The notes: a model not told the origin generated them from the sequence alone. DNA of 15,570 nucleotides from Anaeromyces robustus (GCA_002104895.1 MCFG01000333.1:64001-79570), one strand, 5' to 3'. Positions 1-11,500 are shown, counted from the stretch's first letter. Numbers and translations: made by a program.

Positions 1-85
1 AAATAAATTAAATACAATCAAGTAATAATATTGAAATAAAAATAAAAAAAATAAAGTCACTATAAAATCAAGTGCAAGTAAAGTT

Positions 86-142
86 AAATAAAATAAAATA
101 AAATAAAATAAAATAAAATAAAATAAAAATAAAAATAAAAAT
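86..142. repeat. (AAATA)n microsatellite
   Basis: About eight perfect 5-bp AAATA units run from 86 to about 128, then change to a 6-bp AAAAAT rhythm. The motif is the same as in the long array at 1489-1863 and in the short array near 8101, so this pentamer is a recurrent simple repeat of the genome. Confidence 0.9.
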
Positions 143-1488
143 TCAAATAAAAATAAAAAAATAAATTAAATATATAAAATATAATTTGATAAATAAGTCT
201 CTCTCTTTTTTTATTTATATATATATATATAATATTATTTATAAGTTTATTATTTATTTATTTGAATATATATTTTTTTGTGTTATTATTTTATAAATTT
301 TATTGTTTTATATATATAGTTTTTTTAGCATTTTTTTTCTGAAATTTTATAATATGTTATTTTTATTTTTATTCTAATAAATAATGCTATAATTTATATA
401 TCAGTCATTTCATAAAAAAAATTGTAATAAAAACATAATTGTATATATTTAATATTTTTTCTCAAAAATTTTTTTTGTTGTTATTGTTTTATTAATAGCA
501 TATATATATATTTTTTAAATATTTCATTATCCTATAAAAAAATAAAATATATATAAATCATGATATATAATAATCTAAATTATTGTTTTCAGATTTTTTT
601 TTATGAAGTAAGTGTATGGACCTCTATCTTTGCTGTACTTTCGGAATTGACGATTTATATTTTTCACCTTTTTAACAGTAACCAGTATTAGGTATCAAAC
701 CAACCATTAATGAGTATCTCTCATTGAAACAATAGAAGTTTATTACAAATCTAGGATCATAAATATAAATATAATGGTCTACAAATAATGTGATTTTTTA
801 TGTCGTTAATTTATTTATTACTTATTAGACGGATGAACAAGTCTTATTGTAAAAACTTTAATAATCAGGATTAAAAAACTGTTTGATTATTTAATACCAA
901 ATAGTTGCTACACATGTTAGAAAGAAATTAAAACATAATTATAGTGTGTTATTAAACAAATAAAATAAAATAAATGAATAAAAATTAATTTAGTTTGTGT
1001 AACGTAAATTTTTTGAAAATTTTTAAAAAAATATTTTATTTTTATTATGCTATTATATTATTATTTTTCATATTAAAATCAAACTTTTTGAAAAAAATAT
1101 CAAATATTACTTAACATTCATTAAATGAAAAGAACATTTTTATTTTGAAATTCCTATTAATACTAGTAAATATATATTATTTATTTATAACATTTAAAAA
1201 TAACAATAAAAAAAATTTTATATAAGAAAAAATTGAAATAATTTAATAGTTAATACTTTTTATAAAATAATTAAACAATTTATTATTATAAATTTATATG
1301 CTCTCTAAAATATATATAAAATATTAAAAAAAAAAAACCATTTCAAGATGCGACATAATTAATATTTAAAAATATCAAATAATCATTGAAATTTATTACA
1401 TTTTTTAATGGATTTTAAATAATTTAAATAAAATATGAAAAATTAAGGATAAAATGGAAATACAAATTTTAAATATTATAATAAAATG

Positions 1489-1863
1489 AAATAAAATAAA
1501 ATAAAATAAAATAAAATAAAATAAAATAAAATAAAATAAAATAAAATAAAATAAAATAAAATAAAATAAAATAAAATAAAATAAAATAAAATAAAATAAA
1601 ATAAAATAAAATAAAATAAAATAAAATAAAATAAAATAAAATAAAATAAAATAAAATAAAATAAAATAAAATAAAATAAAATAAAATAAAATAAAATAAA
1701 ATAAAATAAAATAAAATAAAATAAAATAAAATAAAATAAAATAAAATAAAATAAAATAAAATAAAATAAAATAAAATAAAATAAAATAAAATAAAATAAA
1801 ATAAAATAAAATAAAATAAAATAAAATAAAATAAAATAAAATAAAATAAAATAAAATAAAATA
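1489..1863. repeat. Long perfect (AAAAT)n pentanucleotide array
   Basis: An uninterrupted array of about 75 copies of the 5-bp unit AAATA (375 bp) with no visible variant unit. Perfect homogeneity over this length suggests recent slippage expansion, or a copy number estimated during assembly. It is followed at once by an ATT array. Confidence 0.97.
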
Positions 1864-1870
1864 CCCTTGA

Positions 1871-1874
<4 letters not shown>

Positions 1875-1901
<27 letters not shown>

Positions 1902-1938
1902 AATTATTATTATTATTATTAGTATTAGTAGTAGTATT
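1875..1938. repeat. (ATT)n microsatellite, interrupted
   Basis: TAT/ATT trinucleotide repeats with a few interruptions (TAATTA near the middle, AGT variants at the right end). They lie directly after the long pentamer array. Confidence 0.9.
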
Positions 1939-2211
1939 AAAAAGATTAATATGGATAAAATCTTTACTTATTATTAATCATACTTTTATATATACTATTT
2001 TTTATTTTATTACTAATATATTGAGGGTTTAGCCTTAAATAGAACATTTGGAAAAATTTTTGAAAAATAATATTCAATATTTATTATAGTATATTATAAT
2101 ATATATTTAATATATTAATTATTAATAATCCATTTCCTATTATTAAAATTTTTTTATTATATATAAATATATATATATTTTTTATGTATAATAATATTAT
2201 TAATAATAAAT

Positions 2212-2253
2212 AAATAATTTATAATAAATAATTTATAATAAATAATTTATAAT
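2212..2253. repeat. Three-copy 14-bp tandem repeat
   Basis: Three perfect head-to-tail copies of AAATAATTTATAAT. It is a small minisatellite in otherwise featureless A/T DNA. No function is suggested. Confidence 0.9.
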
Positions 2254-3141
2254 ATATTTTTTGATAAAAATATTATTAAAAAAATATTTGTTTTAATAAT
2301 ATATTATAAATATATTTAATAAATATAAATTTAAAATTATAATTATATGTATTATATATAATTTAATTACGAGATTATTCTATATTTTATTTCATATAAG
2401 ATATTAATTGTATGAATAATTAATAAATTATATATATATAAATTTGCAAAATATTTTCATGTATTTTTTTTTTCTCTTACGTAGAAAGAAAAAAAACTAG
2501 TATAAAATTATATTAAAAAAGAAATTATCAATAAAAATATAATTTTTTTTTTTTTTTAATTTTACAATAAGGAATAAAATAAAATTAAATAAAGCAAATT
2601 AAAATTACAATTATCTTGAAAACTAAAGGTATAAATAAACACAATATATTTATCAAAAAAAAAAAAAGTAAAAGTTTATACATTTATTTATATTTATTTA
2701 TATTTGAAATTATATAATTTTATATTATCAACATTTTAAAGAAAATTTCTTCTTTATTAAAAATAAAAAAGAAATATTATAGTAATAATAATAATAATAT
2801 ATAAAAAATATAATTGTTATTAATAATATTTAAAATAAATATGAAAATTATATATTAATTAAAATATAATTTTAAATTGTTTATCATACATTATTTGAAT
2901 ATTCAATTTTTTTAATATTTTTTTTATTCCTATTTTTTTTTCTTATTTTATAAATATTTAAAACTTTTTTTTTTATAAAAAATAATTATTATGATATTGT
3001 AATAAAATAATAATATATTTATTTTATATATATATATATATATTTAAAAAGAAATTGTTTATACATATTTATATAAAACAACAACAAAAAGAAAATAATA
3101 TATATATTTTATATAATTAGAAAAATAAACACTTAGGCAAA

Positions 3142-6100
3142 ATGATGTTAGGAATTGAATTGAGAAAAACTAAACCAAATTCAGTAAGCGCAGCAATTAA
3201 ACAATACATTTCAATTACTTATGATGAAGATCCAACCGCTTATACTGAAGATTTAAATCAATTCGAAAAACTTAGAAATGATATTATTAATTTACCAATT
3301 TGTAGTAATTCAGTTGATTTATTATATAAGTAAGTCGAGGTATTCTTTTTTTTTTCTTTATTAAAAATAGATGTAATGGGTGTATATGTGTGTGTGTGTT
3401 TATCAAAATTTATTTTTTTTAAAATAATTTTTTTTTTTTTTTTGAAATTCAATTTCTTTTATAATTTTAAAAATTGTGGCTAATTTTTTTTTATATATTT
3501 CTTATTTATAAGTAAAATAAGACAATATTAAATTTTCAAATTTAACCAATAAATAACAATAAAATCTTTTATTTTTATTTTATTTTATTATTTATTTCTT
3601 AAATAATTATATTTTAAATATAAAAAAGGTATTATGGTCAATTAATTTATCTTTGTGCTAAGTTCCCATTAGAAGATAATAAAGTTTGTATTAGATAATA
3701 ATATTATTAATATAATTTAGTATATATATTTTAAATTAATACAATCTAATTAAAAATATTTATTATTTATTATTAAATATATTAAATATTAAATAAAAAA
3801 AAAGATTACTTGTGTATTTTCATGGACTCCATCATTTGGTAAAGATAAAAGACATGTTAATATATCTTCTGTTGAATATGAAAAAGCATGTGTTTTATTC
3901 AATGTTGGTGCTATGTATAGTATTATTGGTACTAAGGAAAATTTAGAAAATCCCGAAGATATTAAGAATGCTTGTATTTATTTCCAAGTAAGCATAAAAT
4001 AAATATATTTATATTTCTATAATATAAGGATTTATGTTAATATTTTTATAAATTTACTTATTTATTAATTTTATATTTATTTTTATTTTATATATATATA
4101 TATATAAATTTTTTTTTTTTAAAAAAAACAATAATTTTTAATATATATAATAATAAAATAATAATAATAAAAGCGTGCTGCAGGTATCTTTTCTTACTTA
4201 AAAGATGAACTTCATGGATCCTTAAAATGTCCAGTTCCTCCAGATATGTTACCAAACTCTCTTGATTTCTTAATTAAATTGATGTTAGCTCAAGCTCAAG
4301 AATGTTTCTGGAAGAAAGCTGTTTTAAGTAAAATGAAGAATAATACCATTGCTAAGTTAGCTAAAGCTTCATCTCAATTATATGCTGAAGCTTATAAAGC
4401 TGGAAGTAATAATAATCTCATTCCTCAGGTAAATCATATATATTGTTTGTTCATATAAATATTATTAATAATTAATAATATTAATAATTATTAATTATTA
4501 TTATATATATTATAATTATTATTTATTAACTATTGTTTATTGGTATTATAAATAAATATCTATATTTTTTTTATTAAATATTAAAGGAATGGATTGCATA
4601 TACTTTAAGTAAAACATATTACTTAGATGCTGCTTGCTTAGTTCGTTATGCTATGGTTAATTATGATAATTGTAAATATGGTGATCAAATTTCATGCTTA
4701 GAAGAAGCTGAAAGACTTATGACAAAATGTAAAGCACTTAAATCAAATTTACCTGATGATTATTATGAAGACCTTAAAGTAAATAACAATAAAACAATTT
4801 TTAAATTAAATTATTATATTATTATTATTATTTTTTTTTATGTAAATAAATAAACATATATTTATTTAATTATTAATTTTATTTATTTATTTATTTATTT
4901 GTATTTATATGTTAATTTTAAATATGATATAAAAATGTTAATATATATATATATAAAAAAAATAGTCATTTACTAAATTTATTAATGGAAGAATTAAGGA
5001 AGAAAATTACAACAATGACAAAATTTATATGGATGTAAGTAGTTTTTTTATAATATATTTGTATAAAATAATTATATTTTTTATATAAAATTATATATAT
5101 ATATATATATAACACCTGTTGAATATATAAAAAATATTATATATATATATATATTTTACTATTATATAGCTTATTCCTGATTTTAATAAGATTACACCAG
5201 TTGAAGGAGCTGTTATGGTTAAACCAATTCCAGTACCAGATCAAAAGGCTTTAGAAAGTATTGTTGGAAAACCATTATTTGACTGTTTAATTCCATTTAA
5301 TTATCATGAAATTACTGTTAATTACAACACTAATAAGGAACAATTAGTTTCTAATCTTATTAATAAATTAAAATCTGAAAGTCAAACTTATGAAGAGTAA
5401 ATAAAAATATTATTATAAATAGATAATTACTTATAAATAATATTTTCATTTTTTTTTTTTTTTAAATTAGACATAATAAACTAAACCATTATTAAAATAT
5501 ATATATTATTTTTTTATTAAAAAAAAAATTATTAAACTAAAAAAAAAAATTAATAGTAAGGTATCTTCATTAAACATTAATGCTGCTATTGATGCTTTAG
5601 AACAAACTCATGGTTTACCACAATCTGTTATTGATAGATCAAATATTGTTATTAGAAAGGGTGGTTTAAAAAGTATTGAAGAAACCTTTTCTAAAGCTTC
5701 TGCCCTTTCCCAAGAAAATCAAAATCTTATTGATAAGGTAATTAAGATAATAGAGTATAATTAATTATTATTATTATTATTATTATTATTTATATATATA
5801 TATATATTTTTATTATAATAATAATATATTAAATTCAATTTATTATATTATTATTTATATAGTTAAAGAAAGATTTGAATGATGAAGAAAATGATGATTT
5901 AGCTGCTAAATCTCAATTTGGTGATAGATGGACTAGAGAAACTTCTCGTAACTTAAATAAGGGATTAATGGAAAAATTAAAGAGTTATGAAGAAAAAGTT
6001 AATCAAGCTGTTTTATCTGATGGTATTGTTCGTGCTAAAATTGATCAAAATATTGTTGGTATTGAAACTTTAAGTTCTACTAAGGAAGAATTAGAAGCTT

Positions 6101-6420
6101 CTATTCCAGCTTGGTAAATATTTTTTTTTATAAATAAATTATATATAAGATATATTATCTTTTATATATAATTATTGTGTGAGTTTATAAATATTTAATA
6201 AATTTAATTGAAGTATAATACTTAATTATTAATAATTTAATAAAACCATAAGAATAAGAATATATTATATAATATTATACATCAATTAAATTTATCAAAT
6301 ATCTACAAACTCTTTTTGTTGTTTTATTAAATTATTTATTATAATTTATGACATTTAATATATTCATTCAATTTATAAAATATATATATATATTTTTTTT
6401 ATTTATAATAATAACAAATT

Positions 6421-6459
<39 letters not shown>

Positions 6460-6942
6460 TTATTTATTTACAAACAGTCGTCCAAATACTGCTGTTAATA
6501 TTCAAAATAATCCAGAAGTTGTTAGCTTAAGAGAAAAGATGAAACAATTTGAAAGTAGTATGGAACAAAAACAAAGTATTATTAAAAACCTTAATGACAG
6601 TAAGTTTTATTATTATTTATTTATTTATGCATTATATATTTAAATATTCATAAATAAAATAATTAAAATAATATATATTTAATAATTTATTATTCGATAA
6701 CAAAAAATAAATAAATAAATAAATAAATAATAGAATCTAAGGCCGATTCTATCAATAATGTTGTATTAAAATTAATTACTAGTAAAGAAGAAATCAATAA
6801 GGAAAAGATTGTTGGTGAAGAATTACAAAAATATAACACTGATAAAACTATTATAAACGATTATCTTGAAGGATTAAAGAATCTTACTAATGAAATTGTT
6901 GTATGTATTTTATTTTATTTTATTTTACGTTATAAATTATTT

Positions 6943-7008
<66 letters not shown>

Positions 7009-7679
7009 TTTTTTTTTTTTTTGTATAAAAAATTTATTTATAATATTTATTGATATTATATAATTTTTTTAAAATTATTTATTTATTAATTTATATGTAT
7101 ATATTTATTTTTTCTTTTAATTATTTTTTTTAGGAATTAAATTCTGTATTTGTATTAAAGAAATATAAGGATAATTTACTTACTGAAAGAGAAAATGCAT
7201 TACAAAACTTAGAAAATTCTTACAAGGTATATGAAGAAATTTGTATGAATTTAGAAGAAGGTATTAATTTCCATTCCAAGATTAATTCACTTCTTAAGGC
7301 ATTAAGTAGTAATATCAGTGATTTCATTTTTGCTCGTAAGTTAGATATGAAAGAAAGAGTTAATGATTTAACTGCAAATATTTCTACTGGTAATTTAATG
7401 GATACTTCTCGTAATGGTATATCTACTCCACCACCACTTCCAGCTCGTGTTACCGGTCAAAATACTCAAGCTCCAGGTGGTTATCCATATCAAAATGCTT
7501 ATCCAACTGCTAATTATCCACCACCAGGTAATTATCCACCTCAAGGTAGTTATCCACCACCTCAAGGTAGTTATCCACCACCAAATAACCAATATGGATA
7601 TCCAAATCCAAATGGTGGTTATTATCCATATCCTCCAAGTGCTTATTATCTACCACAACAACAGCAACAAAAAAAATAA
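3142..7679 (+). CDS. BRO1-domain protein, ALIX/Bro1/PalA(Rim20) family
   Basis: Twelve exons join in frame to 811 residues: 3142-3329, 3629-3683, 3805-3987, 4174-4428, 4587-4778, 4966-5034, 5170-5396, 5557-5737, 5863-6113, 6478-6599, 6734-6900, 7134-7679. Residues about 3-370 form a BRO1 domain: IELRKTK start, YYGQLIYLCAKFP, YEKACVLFNVGA, and LIKLMLAQAQECFWKKAV near 170, followed by KYGDQIS. Residues about 391-725 look like the helical V domain, ending in SDFIFARK. Residues 728-811 are a Pro/Tyr/Gln-rich tail with PPPLPAR (729-735) and YPPP repeats. In this family BRO1 binds ESCRT-III Snf7/Vps32, the V domain binds YPxL-type ligands, and the scaffold works in multivesicular-body sorting or Rim101/PacC pH signalling on endosomes. 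The LAQAQECFW block recalls PalA/Rim20 and the tail recalls ALIX or Bro1, so orthology is left open. Two tandem ATGs (3142, 3145) could each be the start. Length matches ALIX, Bro1 and PalA (about 840-870). Confidence 0.95.
6424..6457 (+). repeat. T34 homopolymer in intron 9
   Basis: An uninterrupted run of 34 T lies about 20 bases before the intron 9 acceptor (CAAACAG). It may act as an extreme polypyrimidine tract. Its length is likely to vary between reads and strains. Confidence 0.95.
6945..7022 (+). repeat. (ATT)n plus poly-T in intron 11
   Basis: About 20 TAT/ATT triplets run from 6945 to 7006 and continue into a T16 run (7007-7022). The repeat lies wholly inside intron 11 and adds to its length without touching the splice sites. 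Confidence 0.92.
7424..7676 (+). other. Region encoding the Pro/Tyr/Gln-rich tail
   Basis: This part of the last exon encodes residues 728-811 of the BRO1 protein. It opens with PPPLPAR, which fits a class II SH3 ligand (PxxPxR). It goes on with NYPPPG, NYPPQG and SYPPPQG type repeats, and ends with five Gln and two Lys. The DNA shows short tandem similarity (ttatccaccacctcaaggtag), so the tail has probably grown by slippage. ALIX and Bro1 tails of this kind bind SH3, ESCRT-I or deubiquitinase partners. No PTAP motif is seen. Confidence 0.85.
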
Positions 7680-8280
7680 AATAATAATAAAAAAAAAACA
7701 ATCACCAAATAATTGAATATAATAAGACAAAATAGTTATTAATTTTATTATCCTTTTTTTTTATATTTTTTTTTCATTGTTTTCTTTGTAATTATATAAA
7801 AAAATTTTTTTTAAAAAAAAAAAAAAAAAAGAATATAATAATGAAAAATGCAATTTTTTTTTTAAAAAATATATTAATGTAAAATTAGAGAAAAAAAAAA
7901 ACAAATTAACAAAATAGTAAAAATAACAAAAAAATATCATGTCATAAAAAACTATTATTAATCATAATAATAATTGTTTATTATAAAGATTAATAACATG
8001 CCTATATTAAAAAAAAAAAAAAAAAAAATTATATATTTCATATATATTCATTTAATAGTAATTAACATATAAATAAAGCAGATAAATAAACAAACAAATT
8101 AAAATAAAATAAAATTAAATAAAATAAAATAAAATTAAAAAAAATATATTTTATATAATTCAAAATATAATAATATACATAAACTTTTTATTTTATATTT
8201 AGTATCTTTGTTTAATACTTTTAGTTAATCATATACAAACATAGAAAAGAAAAAAAGAAAGAACTTTTATAAATATTTAT
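7680..8280. other. AT-rich spacer downstream of the BRO1 gene
   Basis: This contains the 3' untranslated region and polyadenylation region of the BRO1 gene. AATAAA-like strings are so frequent in this composition that none can be singled out. Long A and T runs (7800-7830, 8009-8028) and a short AAAAT-type repeat (8101-8140) occur. No gene is seen on either strand. Confidence 0.6.
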
Positions 8281-8285
8281 ACCAT

Positions 8286-8305
8286 GGGATGGGATGGGAT
8301 GGGAT
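8286..8305 (+). repeat. (GGGAT)4, a G-quadruplex-forming motif
   Basis: Four perfect GGGAT units give four G3 tracts (8286, 8291, 8296, 8301) separated by two-base AT loops, the classic pattern for a stable G-quadruplex on the + strand. It is followed by TTTCTATTTTTA-like pyrimidine repeats up to about 8360. It is the only run of G tracts in the window. Confidence 0.9.
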
Positions 8306-8479
8306 GAAATTTTTGATTTCAATTTCTATTTCTATTTTTATTTCTATTTTTATTTTTATTAAGAAAATTTGTTATAATAATAGATATTTTTATTTTAGTT
8401 TATCCTTGTTAATCCTTGTTGTTTAATAGATTATCTATCTAAACTTTTAAACTTTTAAATATTTAAACATTATATTATT

Positions 8480-10550
8480 ACTATTTTTTTGTATGATTAT
8501 TCTATTCCTATAGATAATTATCTTGTTGAAACTCTATGTTCTTATGGTATACAAGGAAAATGTTTTTTTAATTTTTTGGAGAACCTATTTCTTATCTTCT
8601 TAAAGCTTTGTGTTAAAAATTAATGGACAATTCTTTATGATATTTATTTATTATAATATAATTAAAGGTTTAAAGGAAATTCAACAACAAAGGATGTCCC
8701 TTATCTCCTATACTTTTTTAATTTGTTTATTTAACGATTATCATCGACCATTGCTTGAATTAATGGTGTGAAAATTGACACTGAATATAATGTGTTGTTG
8801 ATGAACTATTTGCAGATAATATTGTTCTTTTGTGCCCTACTCATAAGTAGATCTCGTATGAATAAACATCTTTGTTCAATTGGTAAATGGACTTAAGAGA
8901 ATAAGATGACTTTTTGGAATTAATAAAATGTGTCCCATTTAGCTATTAGACATGATAAATCGGAATTTATTCAAAGAGAAAATCCTTACCTTTTTATTTA
9001 TCAGGAGAAGGAATTGTAATTACTAGAAAAAAATAGATTGTTATATACTTACCTCTTTTATTCCTTTTCAAAAAACTCTTTATTTAAAATTTGTTTGTTA
9101 TTAATAAAATGAAAAATAAAATTAATAAGGCTTTTCGTTTTCAATTCAAGATTTTTTTTTTAAAAAATGATTTGATTCCTATTCCTCTTAAAAGAATACT
9201 AGTTCTACACAAACTATTATTAACAAAGGTTTTTATTGGATTTTAAGTTTTGAGAAACCTAATTCCATTTGTTTCTATTTATTTTATTTCAAAAGAACTC
9301 AATATTCCTCCACTTTTTGGTAAAATGTACTTTAGCTCAATCAAGTATGATGTTTTAATAAATGGAAGAATTCCAACTACATTATCTTAAAGTTAATTAA
9401 TAATGTTTCTACAACAAAAAAAAAAAGGACTTGGGACAAAGAAAATAAGTTTTTTATTAAATGATAAATTAAGCAATATTTCATTCTCTTCTGAAGAAAT
9501 CATGGACTTCTATTGGAAAGAGACATGAACAGTAATAAATAATCGATTAAACCTAAAATTTTATAAAATGAATAATTTTGAAAAAAAAATCAAGAAACTA
9601 CTTAAAACTTAATCTAGAATTTCTTGAATATAGCAAAGATTTCAGGTGGATACTTAGGGAAAGAAGATATGGATATAAAAATTAATGTTAGAGTTGCTAA
9701 AGTTGCTTAAATTGGTTAATATCATTTATCCTAATTGTTGTTTATGCTGTTTCCATGATGATAGTTATCAAAGAATTGATTATTGGTTTATTAATTTGTT
9801 ACCTATTTAAAAATTTTCGTATTAACCATTTCTCTGATTTAGATAGAAACTTTTTTTTTTTATTTTTTAAATAATTTTTTAATAGTTTAAATGTGACCAG
9901 TGATAATTCTAGTGTAAATCATAGAATTAATATTATTATTAAGGGTTATAATAGTAATTTCAATAATGGAAACAATAGTTTATGTAATATCGATATTTTA
10001 AAAAATAGAGAAAAAATTGTTAATTAATACCGAATTTATATTTTTTTTAATTGGTAGAAGAGAACCTGGTATTAATTGAAATGACTAACAATTGTCCATA
10101 TAATAATAGAATGGAAATATTTGTATAAATGTCAGACTGATTCTGATATATATACAAAATCTCCATTCTTGTTGTGATCTGCGGCTCTATTAAAGGATAT
10201 AATGCCTGTTGTCTGTAAAAGACAACATATATTGTTTAATAAATTCAAAATTAACTTTTCCAAGGAACGTCAATCCTTATAACATAGTAGGACAGCCTAA
10301 TAGAGCAAATAACCGATCCTATTACTGACCCATATGGAATAAGATAGTGTATGGATTTATTATTTTTTATGTATTATTATACTACTTTATACCCTCCAGT
10401 ATTATTCATTATTTTTTATAATGTTTAACTGTTTTTTTTTTCTTATTAGTATCTTTTTTTTTGTATTTTGTGTTTTTTTTTATGATTCATGTATATTAAT
10501 ATTTAAATTCAATAAAGATGATGTACAAATTGTGTGTTTTAAAAAAAATT
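8480..10550 (+). mobile_element. Decayed non-LTR (LINE-like) retrotransposon relic
   Basis: Reverse transcriptase blocks appear in order, in shifting + frames with many stops. 8492-8620 is open and reads YDYSIPIDNYLVETL then GIQGKC, matching the block around the first catalytic Asp. 8689-8718 reads KGCPLSPILF, and after +1 T slips continues NLFI then ND. 8806-8841 reads LFADNIVLLCP, the (Y/F)ADD catalytic box with its second Asp changed to Asn. About 9030-9080 holds a YLGIPF-like block, and 9175-9240 reads IPIPLKRILVL (thumb region). 9733-9807 reads CCLCC then DYWFIN, a degenerate C-terminal zinc knuckle. 10230-10265 reads LFNKFKINFSKERQS. AATAAA near 10510 may mark the 3' end. No endonuclease domain is seen upstream, so the copy is probably 5' truncated. 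Exact ends and target duplications were not found. It cannot encode active protein. Confidence 0.85.
8689..8842 (+). pseudogene. Reverse transcriptase core, frameshifted and catalytically dead
   Basis: This is the most recognisable stretch of the LINE-like relic: the KGCPLSP block, then an INGVKIDTEY stretch in a second frame, then FADN in a third. The two T-run insertions near 8716-8735 are typical of neutral decay at homopolymers. The Asp to Asn change (AAT at 8818-8820) removes one of the metal-binding residues of the palm domain. Confidence 0.85.
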
Positions 10551-10555
10551 GTATG

Positions 10556-11500
10556 ATTACCAATTTTATATTTTATATTTTTTTAATTTCATAATTAAAT
10601 TTTATTAACAAAAAAAAAAGTTATTTATTATATATTGTTATAAAAAAATGTTTTTTTACTTATGATGTAATACAATTTTTTTTAATACATTCATATATGA
10701 TAATAACAAAATAATATATTATTAATTTATAAAATACTATATTGAAGTATTTTGTTAATAATTAATAGGAGATTACTTTTAAACAAAGGAATATAATAAA
10801 CATTTTTTTTAATATTATAATATGAACAGCTAAAATTATTATATTAGCACTTATTGTTGCTTTTATATTCTTCATTCATAATTCTTATTATCAATTGCAA
10901 AGTCTACACGTTTATATGTATCTTCTTCTTCTCTTTTTTTTTTTTTTTATCTTCATATTTATTCATTTGTATAACGCAATTAAGCAGGATTTTTTTAGTT
11001 CTTTTAGTTTGTGAATTTTTTAATTGTGTTTTTTTTTTTATTATATTTCCTTCAATAAATTTATTTAGTTCATATCTCTTTGGTAGAAGAAAAAATTCAT
11101 TATTTCATGTTTTAAAATTGTTATTGTCAAGGAGGTTTTTGATTCCAATTAGGTTGACGCAGGATGACTAAGATATATTAATTAAATTCATATATAAACT
11201 TTGTTAATCTAAAAAACATAAATATATATGAATTATAGTTATGGTTTTTGAAAAGAAATTCTTATTAATATTTTTTTATTAATTATATTAAAAATAATGC
11301 ATTTTTATTATATAAAATATATAAAATATAGTTCATTATTTTTTTTAAAACTTTCAAATAAAGAAAATTCTTTTATAAGGATAAACTTAAATATATATAT
11401 TAATTTTTTCCAAAAATATATAAAAAAAGTAATAAAATAGAATTTATAAAACAAGTTTAAATATATATTAATTTTTCTAAAAAATATATTAGAAAAATAA
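10556..11500. other. AT-rich region with possible extra relic sequence
   Basis: This is mostly A/T DNA. Between 10854 and 11171 a + frame stays open for 105 codons, but it is dominated by Phe, Leu and Ile from T runs. Only its end (GRRKNSLFHVLKLLLSRRF) looks like decayed coding sequence. The GRR string also occurs in the tail of the LINE relic near 10050, so this may be a further fragment of the same family. An imperfect tandem duplication lies at 11382-11513. No functional gene is supported. Confidence 0.4.

Larger units (their letters stand above)
1..3141. other. Gene-poor AT-rich intergenic region
   Basis: No gene can be supported here. The stretch is almost all A/T, with pentanucleotide, ATT and TA microsatellites and frequent homopolymers. 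An exception is roughly 600-960, where G and C are clearly more frequent; a 41-codon uninterrupted minus-strand frame lies there (672-797), described among the findings. The last 100 bases before the BRO1 gene must hold its promoter and 5' leader, but no specific element can be told apart from the A/T background. Confidence 0.7.
3330..7133 (+). other. Eleven spliceosomal introns of the BRO1 gene
   Basis: Introns are 3330-3628, 3684-3804, 3988-4173, 4429-4586, 4779-4965, 5035-5169, 5397-5556, 5738-5862, 6114-6477, 6600-6733 and 6901-7133, sizes 121 to 364 bp. All are GT-AG. Donors are GTAAGT (introns 1, 6, 10), GTAAAT (4, 5, 7, 9), GTAAGC, GTAATT, GTATGT and the weak GTTTGT of intron 2. Each junction was fixed by reading-frame continuity and family similarity on both sides. 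The introns are almost pure A/T, so exon edges are also visible as composition steps. In introns 1, 7 and 9 the donor lies so that unspliced reading meets TAA at once. Confidence 0.9.

Noticed and set aside
3258-3452. Minus-strand frame across BRO1 exon 1 and intron 1
   Set aside because: Lys/Asn-rich translation of A/T runs that overlaps a well-supported exon.
5395-5400. GAG-TAA as the true end of a short BRO1 gene
   Set aside because: The GT here is a GTAAAT donor. Family similarity resumes in frame at 5557 and continues for more than 400 residues.
7395-7716. Overlapping open frames on both strands in the proline-rich tail
   Set aside because: They are shadows of low-complexity YPPP-coding DNA. 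The true frame continues the BRO1 protein.
10854-11171. A 105-codon + frame as a membrane protein gene
   Set aside because: Most of it is Phe/Leu/Ile from T-rich DNA, which always looks hydrophobic. No family resemblance; kept only as a possible relic.
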